From NCBI GenBank assembly GCA_016714645.1, contig JADKCI010000002.1:248001-312000 (forward strand): 64,000 bases of DNA, in the 5' to 3' direction. Every line of letters begins with the position of its first letter. The first letter of the stretch is position 1. Position numbers and translations under genes: made by a program. This document shows positions 35,722 through 43,761 of the stretch, in pieces. A model generated the notes under the pieces. The model had not been told where the DNA came from and did no database searches. It saw only the letters and a list, made by a program, of their open reading frames with translations. Source of the stretch: Chromatiaceae bacterium (GTDB lineage: Bacteria > Pseudomonadota > Gammaproteobacteria > Chromatiales > Chromatiaceae).

Positions 35722-38352
35722 ATGTTCAAGCTGAATCGACGGACCTTCCTCAAGGTTGGTGGCGGCACCGCCCTGGCCGCCGCCGCGGCCCCGAGACTGC
35801 TCACGGCAATGGAGCTCGACCTGGGCGGCAAGGATGTGAGCCCGGTGGACTTCACGGAGCGCAAGGCCATCCCCATGAACTGCCACGTCTGCAACATTCA
35901 GGACGGGGCCATCGCCTATGTGGAGAAGGGGCGCGTGGTGAAACTGGAGGGCAACCCGGAGCACGTCTCCACCCGCGGCCGGCTCTGCGCCAAGGGCAAC
36001 TCGGGTATGTGGTACAGCTATGACCCGGACCGCATCCTCTATCCGCTCAAGCGGGTGGGTGCCCGCGGCGAGGGCAAGTGGAAACGCATCACCTGGGACG
36101 AGGCCCTGGGGGAGGTCGCGCAGAAACTCGACGCCGCCCTCAAGGAGGACCCCAACACCATCATGCTCAAGTGGGGGCGCAACCGCACCGGCGGGACCCT
36201 GGAGCGGTTTATGAAGACCCTGGGCTCGGCGACCGTGCTCAACCATACCTCGGTGTGCGAGTCCTCCAAGAAAGTCGGTCAGGAGCCCTGCTGGGGCCCG
36301 GACATCGAGACCCCGGACTTCGCCAACACCAAGTACGTTTTGAACTTCGGCTCCAACGTCCTGGAGGCGTCCTACTTCCACAACCCGCTGTCGCAGCGCG
36401 TCACCGAGGGCCGCGTCGACAACCAGATGAAGATCGTCACCTTCGACGTGCGGCTGTCCAACACGGCGGGGTTCTCGGACGAGTGGATCCCGGTCTTCCC
36501 GGCCACCGATGGGGCCGTGGCCCTGGCCATGGGTCACGTCATCCTGCGCGACGACCTGCAAGACTCCGATTTCATCAACACCTGGACCAATGTCACGGTG
36601 GATGAACTCAAGGAACACTACAAGCAGTACACGCCGGAATGGGCGGAGAAGCTCTCCGGGGTCCCGGCTGCCACCATCGAGCGTATCGCCCGGGAGTTTG
36701 CCACCACCAAGCCGGCGACCCTCTTCACCTACCGGGGTCCGGCCAAGCACCTCTACGGTTCCTACAACGAGAAGGCCTGCATGATGCTGCCCATCATGAC
36801 CGGCAACATCGAGCGCAAGGGTGGCTACTGCCTGCCGCGCGGCATGGGCTGGCTCCAGCCCACGCCCGAGCCGCCCAAGCCGGCCAATGGGTCGGTGCTC
36901 GCCCATCCGCCCGAGTATCCGTTGGCGTCCCATAAGGTGTCCCACCTGACGCCCTTCTGGATCGCCGAGGGCCGGCAGAAGATCAATGTCTACTTCACCT
37001 ATCAGGACAATCCGGTCTATACGAATCCCGGTGCCCAGGCCGTCTGGGGCAAGCTCTTCCGCGACGAAAAGCTGATCCCCTACTTCGTTTCCATGAGCTC
37101 CCACATGGGCGAGGAGACGGCCCTGGCGGACATCATCCTGCCCGACTGCCCCTACCTGGAGCGTTGGGAACCGGAGTCCATGCCCAACTCCCTGTGGCCC
37201 TGGCTGGGCATCCGCCAGCCGGTCCATGCCTCCCTGGGGGAGTCGCGGGAGAACCGCATCCTGCTGCGCGACATCATCCACAAGCTGGACCCGGACGGCA
37301 GCCGCGGCATGAAGCAATACTGGGACTTCAAGGACGGCGAGGACTACATGCGTCGGCACTTCGACAATGTCCCGGGCCTCAAGGAGGCCGGCGGTCTGGA
37401 CTTCCTCAAGAAGCACGGGGTCTGGCCCATCTACGGCAAGCTCGACCCCAAGACCGGCAAGGTGGTGGACAAGACCGGGCGCGAGATCAAGGCTGAGTAC
37501 GGCCTGCACAGGAAGGAGTTGAGCGCCGAGGACATGACCGGGGCGGTCGTGGAGGCCGGCGGCCTGATCGTGAAGAACGGCAAGGCCATCGGCGTCCAGC
37601 GCAACGGCAGGAACGTCGTGGGCTTCTCCACCCCAGACCGGCTGCTCAACGTGCGGGTGGAAGAATGGGCCAAGTACGGCTTCAACCCCATGCCGACCTT
37701 CAAGCAGATTCCCTGGCACAAGGAGATGACCGACGACGAGCTGATCCTGTCCACCTACAAGATTAACGTGCACAAGCAGTCGCGCACGGCGGCGGTGAAG
37801 TGGCTGGCGGAGATCATGCACAGCAACCCGGCCTGGATGAACCCGGTGACGGCTAAGAAGCTCGGGGTCAAGACCGGCGACCTGGTGCGCATCCAGACCA
37901 AGGTCGGCCATCTGGTGACCAAGGTCTATGTCACCGAGGGCATCCACCCCAAGGTGGTGTCCATCCCCACCGCCTTTGGTCATTGGGAGTATGGGCGGCT
38001 GGCGACCCTGCGGCTCAAAGAGAAGCCCGCCTTCGGCGGCCAGGACGACCCCGACCTGAATAACGTCTGGTGGGATGACAAGGGCGTGCATCCGAACGCC
38101 ATCATCCCGGTGGTGGCCGATCCCATCGGGGGCTCCCAGGGCTGGTACGACACGGTCGCCAAGGTGACCAAGGCCGGGCCGAACGACCAGTACGGCGACG
38201 TGCAGGGCGACTGGGACAAGCATGTCGAGGCCTTCAAGGAGACGCTGCGCTACGCCTACACGGGGGACCTGCACCGCAAGATGCACCCGGAGATGGTGGC
38301 CTGGGCCGGCCCCGAGAGTGTCAAGCCCAGCGACCACGGCGGCGGCCATTAA
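35722..38352 (+). CDS. Tat-exported molybdopterin oxidoreductase, catalytic subunit
   Basis: An 876-residue bis-MGD enzyme of the DMSO-reductase family. The Tat leader is NRRTFLKVGGG. The proximal cluster motif reads C-x2-C-x3-D-x27-C: the third cysteine is aspartate (NCHVCNIQDG). The Mo ligand is probably the cysteine in HTSVCESSKK near residue 177. FeS, NrfD and TorD partners and a cysteine Mo ligand place it nearest the polysulfide/thiosulfate/selenite/tetrathionate reductase side (Psr, Phs, Srr, Ttr). I see no GRGWG-type arsenite oxidase motif. Gene order B-C-A resembles ttrBCA. Direction of the reaction and substrate are not known. Confidence 0.85.
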   Translation: MFKLNRRTFLKVGGGTALAAAAAPRLLTAMELDLGGKDVSPVDFTERKAIPMNCHVCNIQDGAIAYVEKGRVVKLEGNPEHVSTRGRLCAKGNSGMWYSYDPDRILYPLKRVGARGEGKWKRITWDEALGEVAQKLDAALKEDPNTIMLKWGRNRTGGTLERFMKTLGSATVLNHTSVCESSKKVGQEPCWGPDIETPDFANTKYVLNFGSNVLEASYFHNPLSQRVTEGRVDNQMKIVTFDVRLSNTAGFSDEWIPVFPATDGAVALAMGHVILRDDLQDSDFINTWTNVTVDELKEHYKQYTPEWAEKLSGVPAATIERIAREFATTKPATLFTYRGPAKHLYGSYNEKACMMLPIMTGNIERKGGYCLPRGMGWLQPTPEPPKPANGSVLAHPPEYPLASHKVSHLTPFWIAEGRQKINVYFTYQDNPVYTNPGAQAVWGKLFRDEKLIPYFVSMSSHMGEETALADIILPDCPYLERWEPESMPNSLWPWLGIRQPVHASLGESRENRILLRDIIHKLDPDGSRGMKQYWDFKDGEDYMRRHFDNVPGLKEAGGLDFLKKHGVWPIYGKLDPKTGKVVDKTGREIKAEYGLHRKELSAEDMTGAVVEAGGLIVKNGKAIGVQRNGRNVVGFSTPDRLLNVRVEEWAKYGFNPMPTFKQIPWHKEMTDDELILSTYKINVHKQSRTAAVKWLAEIMHSNPAWMNPVTAKKLGVKTGDLVRIQTKVGHLVTKVYVTEGIHPKVVSIPTAFGHWEYGRLATLRLKEKPAFGGQDDPDLNNVWWDDKGVHPNAIIPVVADPIGGSQGWYDTVAKVTKAGPNDQYGDVQGDWDKHVEAFKETLRYAYTGDLHRKMHPEMVAWAGPESVKPSDHGGGH

Positions 38353-38399
38353 GGCGCAGGCCAGGACCACGCGGCCGCCGATCCTGTAACGCCGCCCTT

Positions 38400-38424
38400 C
38401 CCGGCCCACCCCTGGTGGGCCGGG
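38400..38424 (+). repeat. Perfect stem-loop between catalytic and chaperone genes
   Basis: CCCGGCCCACC and GGTGGGCCGGG pair perfectly over 11 bp around CCT. No T-run follows. In this position it may stabilise the upstream mRNA and lower the chaperone dose. RBS GGGGAA lies after it. Confidence 0.6.
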
Positions 38425-38443
38425 ACCTATTCGGGGAACCCAA

Positions 38444-39247
38444 ATGCTGACCGGACTTGCCTTCGAACCCCAACCGCCGGCCGCGCCCATCCCGTCTGAG
38501 TTGGCGCCCGACGAACTCCGGGAGGAGTGTGTTGCGCGTGCGCGCCTCTACCGCTTACTTTCGGCGGTATTCGTCGAGGAGCCGACAGAGGCCTTTCTCG
38601 ATGCCCTGCGTACCCCGGAATCCCTGGCCGCCCTGGCCGAGGCCGGGCTGGCCTTCGACGAGGACTTCGTTGCCACCGAGACCCCTGTGCTCGCCGACCA
38701 ACTGGCCTGCGAATTCACCACGCTCTTCGCGGCCTCGGGTGGGTTCCCGCCGGTGGAGTCGGTGCGGCTTACCGGACGCTACCAGCAGGAGCCCTATTTT
38801 CGCGTGAAGCAGGGCTACCGCCAGGCGGGTTTCCTCCTGGGCAAGGGGCGCTTCGCGGTGGTGGAGGACCAACTGGGCGTGGAGTTGATGTTCGTCGCCG
38901 AGCTGCTCGAGCGCTGCGTCGTGGCCCTGGATGGCGATGACCGCGCCGCCTATCAAAGCTGGGAACGGGAAATCAAGCGTTTTTGGGCCCAGCACCCGGG
39001 CCTGTGGGTGCGGGGCTTCGGCTCGCTGGTGGCGCGTGCCTCCGAGCATTCCTTCTATCGGGAGATGGGGAAACTGCTCCAGGCCTTCGCCGAGGCGGAA
39101 CTGGCCCTGCTGCGGTTGCGGGTCGAGGACGTCGATCAGGGCAAGGCCGTGGTACCCAAGGCGGAGGTCCAGGTGGAGTTCAACCCGGACGAGCCGGTGT
39201 GCGATGGCTGCGGGGCTGGGGATGCCCTGCGCGAACTGCGCGCCTGA
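38444..39247 (+). CDS. TorD-family molybdoenzyme chaperone
   Basis: A 267-residue all-helical TorD/DmsD-like protein: RARLYRLLSAVFVEEP near residue 30, LACEFTTLFAASGGFPPVESV near 90, and LGVELMFVAELLERC near 145 are the family landmarks. It would bind the Tat leader of the catalytic subunit until cofactor insertion. The C-terminal VCDGCGAGDALRELRA, with a CxxC, is an extra, perhaps metal-binding. Confidence 0.82.
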   Translation: MLTGLAFEPQPPAAPIPSELAPDELREECVARARLYRLLSAVFVEEPTEAFLDALRTPESLAALAEAGLAFDEDFVATETPVLADQLACEFTTLFAASGGFPPVESVRLTGRYQQEPYFRVKQGYRQAGFLLGKGRFAVVEDQLGVELMFVAELLERCVVALDGDDRAAYQSWEREIKRFWAQHPGLWVRGFGSLVARASEHSFYREMGKLLQAFAEAELALLRLRVEDVDQGKAVVPKAEVQVEFNPDEPVCDGCGAGDALRELRA

Positions 39248-39264
39248 ACCGGGGAAGGCCCGCC

Positions 39265-39717
39265 ATGGCGACCCTGCTGGACCTCAATCCATCCCTGCCG
39301 ACGATCCTCCTGGACGAGCGCCCGGCGACCTACCCCTGGGAGGACCTGGCGTATCTCTGGGATCGCAACGACATGGGCGGCGTCCACGACTGGCTCAATG
39401 CCCGCTGGTCGCGGCTGGTGGAGACTCGGCTCCTGGGTCAGCGCGACCCGGAGGCGGAGTTTCTCCAGGCCCTGGCCTTCGCGGCACTGGCCCTGCATTT
39501 CACCCAGAACCGCAATCAGGAGGGGGCCCTGCTCCTGCTCGACGACGCCCTCCTAGCCCTGGGCCGCTATCGTCCGGGTCTGTTCGGTGTCCGTGTCGAG
39601 CCCATCATCGACACCCTCAATGAGCTGCGCCCCATGATCGTCGCCCTGGCCCCGGACGACGATTGCCCCATGCAACCCTTTGTCTATCGCCGCTTTGAGC
39701 TTCGTCGTACATCATGA
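39265..39717 (+). CDS. Uncharacterised operon protein, 150 residues
   Basis: No family recognised. It is a soluble, helical, acidic protein without signal, cysteine cluster or membrane segment; the middle (AEFLQALAFAALALHFTQNRNQEGALLLLDDALLAL) looks like a helical pair of TPR kind. One cysteine near the end (DDDCPMQPF). It is bracketed by the chaperone (17-base gap, RBS GGGGAAGG) and the next gene (4-base overlap), so it belongs to the molybdoenzyme operon, possibly as an assembly factor. Confidence 0.65.
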   Translation: MATLLDLNPSLPTILLDERPATYPWEDLAYLWDRNDMGGVHDWLNARWSRLVETRLLGQRDPEAEFLQALAFAALALHFTQNRNQEGALLLLDDALLALGRYRPGLFGVRVEPIIDTLNELRPMIVALAPDDDCPMQPFVYRRFELRRTS

Positions 39718-40421
39718 ACCCAGCCCCAGACCAGACCGTTACCCTGTGTTGCCTCGGCGACGACCCCAGCACCCCCCCGGCGGGGCCGTTCTTTTTCGTG
39801 GATGGCGACGTCCTCTCGGACGGGCTGGACCGCTGTCTGGGGATCGTGCTGCCGCGGGCCGGGGAGGCGCGGGCGCGCGAACTGCTGGTGGCCGGGGCGC
39901 CCCGCGTCCTGATGGGCGAGGCGGCGCTGCGCGACCCGACCCTGGTCCAGACCCTGGCCCAACAGTTCGGCCCGGATCGGGTCGGGGTCTATGTGCCGGC
40001 GGCGCGCCAGCGGGTGAGCTGGAGCCTTGACTCGGTCTGCAACGCGGACTTCAAGGTCATGGCACCAACCCAGTGCGAGCCCGCCTGGGAGGTTCTCCTG
40101 GCCGATGACACCCCCAGCGGGACCCATGTCGCCTGGTGGGTCCGGGAGATGTTCAAGCGCGGCGCCGCCCTCGCCCTGGTGCGGGCCGATATGGTCGACG
40201 ACGCCGACCTCAATATCTGCGCCGGGCTCGCCGAGGAATGCGGTGACCGGCTCTGGTTTGGTCCGCGCCACCAGGCGCCGGACGCCCTCGGCGACTGGAT
40301 TGCCTATGGACATGCGCGGCAATTGGTCTTCACCCAGGCTATCTACGAGGGCCACGAGGCCGTCCTGGCGTTTGTTGCCAGGCCGGAACACCCGGTGCCG
40401 CGCCGGGAGATCGCGGCATGA
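39714..40421 (+). CDS. HisA/HisF-like (TIM-barrel) protein of unknown function
   Basis: A 235-residue soluble protein. The order of short beta-strand and helix units with VLMGEAALRDPTLVQTLAQQFGPDRVGVYV near residue 65-90 is strongly like HisA, which has TAALRDP and a following GPDRV-type strand. The catalytic aspartates of HisA/HisF are not evident, and there is no his operon. It is coupled by 4-base overlaps on both sides in the molybdoenzyme operon, so a maturation or cofactor role is likelier than histidine synthesis. Assignment is by eye and tentative. Confidence 0.55.
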   Translation: MNPAPDQTVTLCCLGDDPSTPPAGPFFFVDGDVLSDGLDRCLGIVLPRAGEARARELLVAGAPRVLMGEAALRDPTLVQTLAQQFGPDRVGVYVPAARQRVSWSLDSVCNADFKVMAPTQCEPAWEVLLADDTPSGTHVAWWVREMFKRGAALALVRADMVDDADLNICAGLAEECGDRLWFGPRHQAPDALGDWIAYGHARQLVFTQAIYEGHEAVLAFVARPEHPVPRREIAA

Positions 40422-40888
40422 TCGCGCCCGCGAGCACTCTTCGGCGGGCCGTCCTCGCCACGGCACTGCTCCTCGTCGCCCCCGCCTGGGGGGATGGCGT
40501 TGGGCTCTATGACAAAGCCGAGCTCGAGACCGCCTTCAAGCAGTCGGCCCCCTGCTGTGTCGTAGACGCCCGCTCCGAGGCCACCCGCGGTGCCCGACCC
40601 CTGGCAGATGCCGTGATCTACCGCCTGGGGGTGCGGATCGCCCCCACCGCGGCCGTGGTCGTCATCGGCGACAACGACGTCCAGGCCATGGCGGCCGGCA
40701 AGGCCCTGGCGGCGACCAGCGGGGCTAAGGACGTCTACGCCGTCAAGGGTGGACTGGCGACTTGGCAGGCCCTGATGCCCCCGGCGCCCGAAGCAGCGGA
40801 AGGCGTCATGCCATCCACCTTCATTATCCCTAAGAACACCTGCGAGCACGGCCCCCCCTTGCAAGAGCTGCGGTTCGATCGCCAGTGA
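40418..40888 (+). CDS. Periplasmic rhodanese-like protein lacking the catalytic cysteine
   Basis: A 156-residue protein with a signal peptide (LATALLLVAPAWG) and a rhodanese-like fold: VVDARSEATRGARPLADA near residue 48 and VYAVKGGLATWQAL near 108. The loop that should carry the active cysteine reads VVIGDNDVQAMAAG, so it cannot form a persulfide in the usual way. Cysteines occur elsewhere (APCCVVD, KNTCEHG). A binding or scaffold role for a sulfur or selenium ligand is possible. Overlaps both neighbours by 4 bases. Confidence 0.7.
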   Translation: MIAPASTLRRAVLATALLLVAPAWGDGVGLYDKAELETAFKQSAPCCVVDARSEATRGARPLADAVIYRLGVRIAPTAAVVVIGDNDVQAMAAGKALAATSGAKDVYAVKGGLATWQALMPPAPEAAEGVMPSTFIIPKNTCEHGPPLQELRFDRQ

Positions 40889-41979
40889 AGCTGTCGCAAC
40901 CTGAGTTCCGGGCCGGCCGCTGTACCCGCTACCGCTTTCGCTATAGCCTCTGCCGACGCTGCGCCGATGCCTGTCCCCACGAGGCCGTCACCCTCTCGGA
41001 GGAAGGGGTCGCGCTGGACGGCGCACAGTGCCAGAACTGCGGCCTGTGCGTCTGCGCCTGCCGCACCGGGGCTCTGGCGGCGGCGAATCTCCCCCTGATC
41101 GATCTGCTTAAGAAGGCCATCCGGCTGCCGGCCTTCTCCTTTGCCTGTGCCCCCTCGGGCATGGGGGGCGACGCCCTGGTCCCCTGCCTCGGGGCCCTGG
41201 ACGCCGCCGTCCTGGGCTATCTGGCGAAGCGGCGCATCCCGATTGAACTGAGGGGTAGCCACCACTGCGGGGACTGCCCCCACGGGGAGCGGGGGGCGGC
41301 GCAACTGGCGATCAATCTGGACGCCTTGGGCGCACTCCAGGAGGCCGCGGGCGAGGCCGAGGACTGGCTGACCCCGATCCTGCCGGTGCCGGTCGGCGCG
41401 CAAGGGGCCGAGCCTGAGACCTTCGTCGCCTCCCGGCGGCAGCTCTTCCGGCGGTTCCTAGGCCCTGCCGTGGGCGAGGCGGGGAGCGATGGCGAGCCGG
41501 CCGCGGTGGCGATCCCCGACCGGGCGATCCGCGCCGGTGCCCCCATGCTCCCCGAGCAACGCGAACTCCTGGGGATCGTCGGCAAGCTGGCCAACGCCGA
41601 GCCCTTTCTCCTTCGGCCCCACCAGGCCCTGCCCCTCATGGACCTGGACCTGGCCCCGGGCTGTACCGCCTGCGAGGCCTGTTTCCGGGTCTGCCCGACC
41701 GGCGCCCTGCTGGTCGAGGAAAGTGCGGAGCGCTGGGCACTCAGTTTCGATTTCAACCGCTGCGTGGCCTGCGAGGTCTGCCTGGAGGTCTGCCAACCCG
41801 GGGTGCTGCGCCCGCTGGATCCCATTGATGCTGCGTCGCGCCCGGCGCGCATCAGGCTTCACGGCCTGACCAAGCAGCGCTGCACCCGGTGCGACCGTCA
41901 CTTCGTCTCCCCCGACCCGCGGGAGCTGTGCGACATCTGCGCCGACGACGAGGACGCCTTCGCGGCGATCTTCGGCTAA
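40885..41979 (+). CDS. Multi-cluster ferredoxin-type iron-sulfur protein
   Basis: A 364-residue protein without signal sequence and with several cysteine groups: CRRCADAC near residue 28, CQNCGLCVCAC near 52, CGDCPHG near 128, then a second dicluster, CTACEACFRVC and CVACEVCLEVC (residues 258-300), and a C-terminal CTRCDRHF...CDIC finger. At least four [4Fe-4S] clusters are likely. The GTG start overlaps the previous stop (GTGA). It is probably a cytoplasmic electron carrier linked to the operon. No exact family is recognised. Confidence 0.8.
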   Translation: MKLSQPEFRAGRCTRYRFRYSLCRRCADACPHEAVTLSEEGVALDGAQCQNCGLCVCACRTGALAAANLPLIDLLKKAIRLPAFSFACAPSGMGGDALVPCLGALDAAVLGYLAKRRIPIELRGSHHCGDCPHGERGAAQLAINLDALGALQEAAGEAEDWLTPILPVPVGAQGAEPETFVASRRQLFRRFLGPAVGEAGSDGEPAAVAIPDRAIRAGAPMLPEQRELLGIVGKLANAEPFLLRPHQALPLMDLDLAPGCTACEACFRVCPTGALLVEESAERWALSFDFNRCVACEVCLEVCQPGVLRPLDPIDAASRPARIRLHGLTKQRCTRCDRHFVSPDPRELCDICADDEDAFAAIFG

Positions 41980-42015
41980 CGCACCCATCAACCGCCAAGT
42001 CGATTCGAGACCAAA

Positions 42016-42420
42016 ATGGAGTGGGAATTTACCCCCGAGGCCGTCGTAAAGGGCGACGCAACCTACTGCCTGGAGGACTTCCGCCGCGACCTGGCGCTGG
42101 AGGTGCGCGGGAACCTGGGACCGGTTTCCGCCGCCGAGTTCCAGCGCACCTACGAACTGATCTACGACCTCTGCTATTGGCTCGCCACTGGCAAGCCGTT
42201 CGAGGGGTTTCTGCTGACCCTGGAGGATGATCCCGCCGGTATCCGGCTGGCGAAGGCGGTCGAGGTAGCCATGCAGAACAATGTGGTTATGCTCGGCGCC
42301 ATCCTGCAGCGCATGATTATGGACCGGGTCGAAGGCGGCATGCCCCTGGACGACGCCCTGGCGGCGGTGGACGCACAGCATCGGACGGTCGCGGAAGTGT
42401 CAAGGCAGTTGTCGCATTAG
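42016..42420 (+). CDS. Uncharacterised operon protein, 134 residues
   Basis: Last gene of the molybdoenzyme operon, 36 bases after the ferredoxin. Soluble, helical, mixed charge; no signal, motif or cluster. ATYCLEDFRRDLALEVRGNLGPVSAAEFQRTYELIYDLCYWLATGKPF suggests a compact helical bundle. Not recognised. The 349 bases that follow to 42769 hold no convincing gene. Confidence 0.6.
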   Translation: MEWEFTPEAVVKGDATYCLEDFRRDLALEVRGNLGPVSAAEFQRTYELIYDLCYWLATGKPFEGFLLTLEDDPAGIRLAKAVEVAMQNNVVMLGAILQRMIMDRVEGGMPLDDALAAVDAQHRTVAEVSRQLSH

Positions 42421-42760
42421 TCATGCCGCACGTACTTGGTCTATGACGGTGCTCGGTGTGCAAGGCCGCCGCCTCCGCCAGGGCTCGGTCTTTGCGCTGC
42501 AACTCCAAAAGTGGCGCGATGAGAACGAGGCGGCTCGCTTCCGTGCTAACAGGTTGATCCGCATGATGGCCCGGTCCATGCTAAAAAACAGCCTATAACC
42601 CAAGCGGACCGGTCGAGATGCCAGGGCGTCCCCTGAACCACCTGTCTTTCTTCTGGAGTTTTACCTGTCCTCCTTGTCAGGCCGCGCGTCCTTTTTTGGA
42701 GGCCCTGCCGCCCCTGGTTATCAGGCTGGGCCTTGCCCGCAGCCTGCGCGGCCTTGACGC

Positions 42761-42785
42761 CCAAAAACCCTAACGGGTTTCTTTG
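42761..42785 (-). terminator. Short hairpin at the end of the 55-residue gene
   Basis: On the minus strand AACCC-GTTA-GGGTT is followed by TTTGG. It overlaps the stop codon of the small gene and could stop transcription leftward. Confidence 0.4.
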
Positions 42786-42937
42786 GTTAAGAGGCCGATT
42801 TCATACTCCAGGTTGTAACGGCCAAAGACGAGATTGGCTTCATGTGTGAGCTCCTCGCACAGATCCTGAGGGTCCTCGCCCGCCGCGATGCGCTGGTTGA
42901 CCAGATCTTCGAGCGCCTCTTTGAAACTGGTAGTCAT
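42770..42937 (-). CDS. Small protein of 55 residues
   Basis: Reads MTTSFKEALEDLVNQRIAAG, then EDPQDLCEELTHEANLVFG, and ends LLTKETR. It has a strong RBS (GGGAGAAC) six bases before the ATG and a balanced helical composition, so it is probably real. It lies 200 bases downstream of the second molybdoenzyme operon, same strand, with its own possible leader. No family recognised. It is too short for usual gene calling. Confidence 0.55.
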   Translation of the reverse strand: MTTSFKEALEDLVNQRIAAGEDPQDLCEELTHEANLVFGRYNLEYEIGLLTKETR

Positions 42938-43137
42938 GATGTTCTCCCGTTGTGGTTAACCCGCTTTAAAGTCTAGCAGCCCCAGCGGGAGGAAGATCGA
43001 ACCGGCGAAGTAAACTTTAGGGCGTGCCCAAACCACGCCTAGAGCACCGACATCCTCGCGCCCGCTCTGGGCGCGAGGAGGGTTTGAAAAGAGGGGGTGA
43101 GCGGGGGAGGCAAAAGGGTCTTTGCGGAGTGCTCTGG

Positions 43138-43755
43138 TTACCTTTCCTCGTGATAGCCGGTGATCATCATCTTGAAATGGGTGCTGACTCGAGACCCACA
43201 GCTACCCAGATAGATGTGGCCGATGATAAAGGCGATGAGAAAGACCCCGATGATGTAATGCAGCATGGCAACGGGAATGAGACCATCCATGCCCATGACC
43301 TGCTTGGGGGCGAAGTCGGGCCAGTTAAAGATGAGCCCCGTCACGATCAAAAGAGGCATGAGGGCGTACATCACCAGCCAATAGATGATTTGCTGCATGG
43401 CATTGAAGTTTGCCTGTTCCGTGGGGTGGTAGGGTGGTTGTTCACCCCGGAAGATACCCCATGCATAATATCCAATCTGTCGATTTATCTTTTCACCAAA
43501 GCCCCCGGGTTTGGGGACGTACTGCCACCAGTTGCCCGTGACGATGTTGGCGATGACGAAGAAGATATAAAGGGCGGCCAAGGCCAGCCCACCGATACTA
43601 TGGACGCGTGCCGCCAGTTCGAAGGGCACCAGTGGTAGATCCGGGTCGGAAAAATGCAGGCTGAGACCCGTGATGGCGAGAATGATCATCAGCAGGGCAT
43701 TGGTCCAATGCCAGAGGCGTATCCATAGGGGAAGAATGAAGATGCGTTCGCTCAT
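43138..43755 (-). CDS. Cytochrome b561-type membrane subunit
   Basis: A 205-residue di-haem cytochrome b of the formate dehydrogenase gamma/PhsC group with four main helices. Likely haem ligands lie in LWHWTNALLM near residue 14, RVHSIGGLALA near 50, and MLHYIIGVFLIAFIIGHIYLG near 165-180. It would link the quinone pool to the heptahaem cytochrome encoded 6 bases upstream. Last gene of the second molybdoenzyme operon. The 200 bases downstream to 42938 hold nothing else clear. Confidence 0.83.
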   Translation of the reverse strand: MSERIFILPLWIRLWHWTNALLMIILAITGLSLHFSDPDLPLVPFELAARVHSIGGLALAALYIFFVIANIVTGNWWQYVPKPGGFGEKINRQIGYYAWGIFRGEQPPYHPTEQANFNAMQQIIYWLVMYALMPLLIVTGLIFNWPDFAPKQVMGMDGLIPVAMLHYIIGVFLIAFIIGHIYLGSCGSRVSTHFKMMITGYHEER

Positions 43756-43761
43756 TACCAG

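Noticed and set aside
35722..38352. Naming the catalytic subunit arxA because of the divergent X-S-R module
   Set aside because: Subunit order is B-C-A as in ttr, no GRGWG-type motif is seen, and the third cluster cysteine is missing. The sensor module alone does not fix the substrate.
35629..38490. A 953-codon open frame on the minus strand opposite the molybdoenzyme catalytic gene
   Set aside because: It mirrors the strong codon bias of the plus-strand gene, whose protein has clear motifs. The minus-strand product is low-complexity (L, G, V, H, D) with no recognisable domain.
42443..42598. A 51-codon plus-strand frame (MTVLGVQGRRLRQGSVFALQ...)
   Set aside because: No ribosome binding site, no similarity recognised, arginine-rich composition as in random high-GC frames.
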